Shown: positions 60,720-64,000 of the stretch, piece by piece
Layout of the letters: each line of letters starts with the position of its first letter
Numbering within the stretch: position 1 is the stretch's first letter
NCBI GenBank assembly: GCA_015499995.1
Contig: JADNRV010000092.1
Location: forward strand, 62,001 to 126,000
Origin: Flammula alnicola
Taxonomy: Eukaryota; Basidiomycota; Agaricomycetes; Agaricales; Strophariaceae
Direction of reading: 5' to 3'
Length of the DNA: 64,000 nucleotides
The notes under the pieces: generated by a model
The model's database searches: none
Seen by the model: the letters and a program-made list of their open reading frames with translations, nothing else
What the model was told of the DNA's origin: nothing
Program-made: the position numbers and the translations under genes

Positions 60720-62976
60720 TCAAGCCACGAAATTGACGCCTTGAGCCAACGGTGCTTGGTCCGAGAAATTGACTACACGCCATCGCTTAGTGAGGTGCAT
60801 CGCGGCAAACATGAATGAGATGCGCTTACTGGTGCAGGCGCTCCACCGCACATATTGCTTCCACGAATCACCACCGGATTCTCGTCCCCTAGAATTGTAT
60901 AGTCCATAAAGCCGCCAATTCCCGCAAGGCTGACGATTCACTCACCATCCCGTACTCTGAGTAATCCAATCGAATTAGAGGCACAACAAAAGAACAGTCT
61001 ATTTGATGATTCTCACCTTATTTCCACCGAAAGCAGCGCCGATCTCAGCGCCACTGGTACCCACATTTACCTGATGTTGAGTCAGGCGACTTAAGCGAAG
61101 AAAACGAACAATGAAAGATGTATACTCACGTTTACAATTCCAGTGTCTGAGCCACTGGGCCCTATCCATTTTCCAAGGTTTCTCAGGTCGCGTGTCCACA
61201 GGCTGCTGGATAGTCCCTGATTTAAAGAAGTGATGCAAGACGTGAGCATTGACAGAAGCGCAAGGGAAATGATCTCTTGCCTGAGGAACACTGTTGTTCC
61301 AGCTAATGGCCTCTTCCAAATCATTAAAGATTGCAACATTAAGGATTGGGGCAAACGTTTCGGTCTTCCAGATGTAATCATCGGGGTTTGCAGATCTTGG
61401 GATTGCTATTGTTGGTTCCACGAAGTTGCCCGATTCAAAATGTTGGTATTTGTTTCCGCCCGTCAAGATTTCAGCACCAGAATCACGCAAGTACTGGATC
61501 GCATTGGAATACGTCTCACATGCTGCGCGTGAATGGAGGGGTCCAAGCAGGGTGTCGTCAAGTAAGGGATCTCCAGGGATCACCGATTTGTAAAGGTTCT
61601 GGAGACGTTCCAGAAATTCAGGTGCAATATCTTTGTGGAGATATAGCCTTCGAGTTGACGTGCACCGTTGGCCCGCTGTACCCACGGCGCCAAAGAAAAC
61701 AGATGGCACGGCCAGAGACAAATCCGCATCTGACATGATGATAGAAGCTGGCGAGCACATACGTTAGTTTGTTCGTGACTTGGAATATTATATCATGTAC
61801 CGTTATTTCCGCCCAACTCTAATATTACTTTGCCGAACCTTGACGCAACCGTTTTTCCAACACTGCGGCCAACGTGTTCACTCCCAGTAAAAGACACTGT
61901 TTGAAGTATGGGCATGAATTTCGGGTCTCATATGCGAAATATGCACGGTTACCCAGTTCCACATCACGACTTTCGACGATCGCTTTGCCAGCGTCTTTTC
62001 CACCTGTGACCAAGCTTGCCACAGCTCCTGGAATTCCGTTCCTTTCAAGAACAGACGAGACTATTTTTGTAACTGCAATAGCACATAAAGGTGTTGTTGG
62101 AGACGGCTTCCATAATGTGGCATTGCCGCAGCCAATGAAAGTGACAAGTTCCTAAATCGGCGTAAGAGGGATAAGGGAAATATAACAAATCGCCGCACCA
62201 GCCGTAGACAGCTACGGGAAAGTTGAAGGCAGATAATACTGCAACTACCCCTAACGGGTTGGGGACTACATTCCGTGTGAGTGTAAACTGCTCCGCGTAC
62301 GGTCATTTGTCCAGACCTTCAAGGATAGAGTGCCCTGAGCGCTCTGAAGCCACGACCCGTCCGTTCATCATTCTTGAGAGGCCGACGGCATAGTCGCACT
62401 AATGTCGATTTTACCTCATGCGTCAAAACGTGGCCCTGTTCATGTAAATGAAAAACTCACAATGTCGACGAATTCTTGTACTTCACCTACTCCTTCGGTC
62501 TTAATCTTCCCCATTTCAAGAGATACAAGAGCACCAAGATCTTCGCGCTATCCCATATCCGGTCAGTAACATATATTATTACAGTAAAGATCGCCTTGCC
62601 TTCGCGGAAAGTGCTTCTCTTATCTGTCTAAGGAGTTCTCCGCGGCGAGGAGCAGGAATAACTGAAGAAAAATAGTTGGTGCCGTATATAAACAAGCTAG
62701 CAGAGAGCTTACTGCGAAAATGCGTGTAGGCCTCACGAGTTCTTTCGAGGGTGCTATGGAGCTCCTCTGGCGTAGCAGACTTCACTCTAGCGAGAACTTC
62801 TCCAGTAGTGGGACAGATAGAAGACATGACATCTCCTGATCCTTTCCACTGACCATCGTAAACCCTGAGATTTCACCTGTGGTGGGGATACCCAATGACG
62901 ACAAGATGTTAGACGCTCTTGTCGACAAGAGACGCGCCAGAGACCGTCCATAAGCCAAATTTCGCCTAATGAGCAT
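60720..62976 (-). CDS. ALDH7A1-like (antiquitin) alpha-aminoadipic semialdehyde dehydrogenase
   Basis: The start [20 protein letters not shown] is Arg/Leu-rich and acid-free, a likely mitochondrial leader. ALDH7 family sequence follows: [97 protein letters not shown], the catalytic Cys in [80 protein letters not shown] and [11 protein letters not shown]. It oxidises the semialdehyde in lysine/pipecolate breakdown with NAD+. Splicing is unusual: an 11 nt exon (60946-60956) and two GC-AG introns (61217-61280, 62548-62599). Two single-base gaps are needed, at 62863-62865 (TCAGGGTTT should read TCAGGGGTTT) and at 62148 (GGAACTTG should read GGAACCTTG). Both would lengthen runs, so I read them as undercalls rather than decay. 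Confidence 0.9.
60946..60956 (-). other. 11 nt microexon of the ALDH7 gene
   Basis: Coding-strand AGTACGGGATG flanked by CTCAG upstream and GTGAG downstream. It supplies STG and two bases of W, completing GGNK-STGW-GRESGG, the conserved ALDH7 C-terminal motif. Skipping it would lose the motif and the frame. Confidence 0.82.
61217..61280 (-). other. GC-AG intron of the ALDH7 gene (C-terminal part)
   Basis: Donor CCTCAG|GCAAGA and acceptor AAATCAG join NNSVPQ to [10 protein letters not shown], an uninterrupted conserved family segment. No GT donor gives this product. Confidence 0.8.
62548..62599 (-). other. GC-AG intron of the ALDH7 gene (N-terminal part)
   Basis: Donor GCGAAG|GCAAGG and acceptor GGATAG join EALSAK to [13 protein letters not shown] in frame, matching the family. 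Confidence 0.8.
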
Positions 62977-63950
62977 CGTGGTTAATCCCTCGGAGAGTTA
63001 ACGCTTGAAGACGCGTAGACCGCCTGACGAGGGAGAGAAAGATAGCAAAGGACACGAAGCATGACTCGTGCGATAGGTGGAGGCGGATGATCCGTCCATT
63101 CTGATGTATTAATGTCATGTGACTGCGACCTTAATACGCGGCCCGCACTAATGCAATGCGGGCTTCAAGCTAAATCATCTCAATCTTCGCTGCAAACGAC
63201 GGCAAGCCCGATAACTATCAATCCACGCTCGTCCATATATACCATAAGCTAAGTATGCATGAGCTGTGACCTGACGGCCGAGATACCAGAGATGTTGCAT
63301 GTAATATACTTTCAAGTAAGTAAATGATATATCACAACTGAAAACAACCTCCAGGGGCTACGTCGGTATGAGTTCACCCACCCCACTGCTTCCCCTGCAT
63401 ATATATCAAACCTAACTGTGAAAAAGATGATCAGGACCAGGATGTATTTCCAGCTAGAGCATATTGCTTGATACGAACCACGTTAAATTTAGCGCCTACA
63501 GGAATAATGGGTCCTGGAATTTGGTGCCGTTATATCATCTGGCAGTACTTACTGGAACAACTCCTTCAATAAATCTATACGTCTTGTTGATTTAACGATG
63601 GAATCACCGACAATGAACGCTAGCAACAAATTCCAAATTATTACGATCTCATCGTGTCCAAATTCGCCTATCTGTCTCATTGACCAATTTGACCATGTGG
63701 TATCAGTTAAATAAATTATGCAAGATAAGTATTCAGTACTCAGTGCTTGATCAGCTCCTAAAAAACGGTTACAACTTACGATAGATAGCTAACTAAGACA
63801 GCCTCACTCATCGTGTCCGACCTGGCTGATCGAGAACCCCCAATCCATCACATAGTAATGGAGTTAAGCGTGCTCTAAGCATAAGCCTGAATGTCAATGA
63901 CGACTCAAGCCGAGCCACACCGAGGAACAGAAGACCCATCAACCTTCACT
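62977..63950. other. Intergenic, promoter of ALDH7, no gene recognised
   Basis: About 1 kb between the ALDH7 start and a possible plus-strand gene at the window end. AT-rich in its right half; no RNA gene or repeat seen. Confidence 0.5.
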
Positions 63951-64000
63951 ATGTCGAGTCCTTCTCACAAGACCTCCACGGGCGGTCCCGGTCGTTCCAT
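63951..64000 (+). CDS. Possible start of a gene running off the window
   Basis: ATG at 63951 opens 16 codons (MSSPSHKTSTGG...) without a stop before the end. The context CTTCACTATG after a pyrimidine/adenine leader is reasonable for a start, but nothing more can be said. Confidence 0.3.
   Translation, partial: MSSPSHKTSTGGPGRS

Noticed and set aside
62865..62940. A GTCGAC-to-CAG intron in ALDH7 exon 1 that would avoid the frameshift
   Set aside because: It restores the frame but removes [11 protein letters not shown], which aligns to the conserved ALDH7 N-terminus, and its donor is poor.
60720..62976. ALDH7 as a pseudogene
   Set aside because: Apart from two single-base gaps, the catalytic Cys, all motifs and unusual splice sites are intact, and the same kind of gap occurs in VPS15 and PARP.
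63800..63850. Possible tRNA B box (GGTTCTCGATC on the minus strand)
   Set aside because: No matching A box, acceptor stem or anticodon arm could be drawn around it.

Overview
The window is nuclear DNA of a filamentous fungus, most likely a mushroom-forming basidiomycete (Agaricomycetes). Nearly every gene is split by many 45-65 nt GT-AG introns, genes lie on both strands with short spacers, and the set includes a COMPASS-type SET1, a VPS15, a WGR-type PARP, a MYND-finger protein and several fungal families I cannot name. Nothing bacterial, no CRISPR and no convincing tRNA or rRNA gene was seen.

Layout. 0.2-7 kb: HSP20 (-), then CSTF2/RNA15-like 3'-end processing factor (+) and threonyl-tRNA synthetase (+). 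7.1-12.9 kb: VPS15 (-), the regulatory kinase-like subunit of Vps34 PI3-kinase. 13.5-14.7 kb: MYND zinc-finger protein (-). 14.9-22.3 kb: a 2-oxoglutarate/Fe(II) oxygenase gene (-) cut in two by a 5.8 kb insertion. That insertion is a 5'-truncated LINE (Tad/I-like reverse transcriptase plus RNase H) with an 18-A tail and a perfect 14 bp target-site duplication. The LINE is itself interrupted by a 1.8 kb non-autonomous DNA transposon with 22 bp terminal inverted repeats, GGGCC-rich subterminal arrays and a hairpin-rich minisatellite core: three nested layers. 23.9-28.7 kb: C7orf25-like DUF1308 protein (+) and a signal-peptide/single-TM protein (-). 30-33.1 kb: PARP (-). 35.3-38.3 kb: secreted S41 peptidase-like protein (+). 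39.4-45.7 kb: a divergent pair, a small unknown protein (-) and a large transposase-like zinc-finger protein (+). 46.3-47.4 kb: proline/serine-rich hypothetical. 50.1-54.7 kb: SET1 H3K4 methyltransferase (+) with a very long polyproline tract. 54.7-58.4 kb: nothing recognisable. 58.4-60.1 kb: coiled-coil hypothetical (-). 60.7-63.0 kb: ALDH7A1/antiquitin-like dehydrogenase (-) with an 11 nt microexon and two GC-AG introns. A possible gene start lies in the last 50 bases.

The genes are mostly unrelated housekeeping functions (mRNA 3' processing, translation, membrane traffic, chromatin, DNA repair, lysine catabolism), not a metabolic cluster. An important quality point is that seven places in five conserved genes need exactly one extra base, in six of them the extra base would lengthen an existing run. 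I read this as undercalled homopolymers in the assembly rather than pseudogenes, and I did not call those genes broken. By contrast the oxygenase disruption has insertion hallmarks and is real if the assembly is right.
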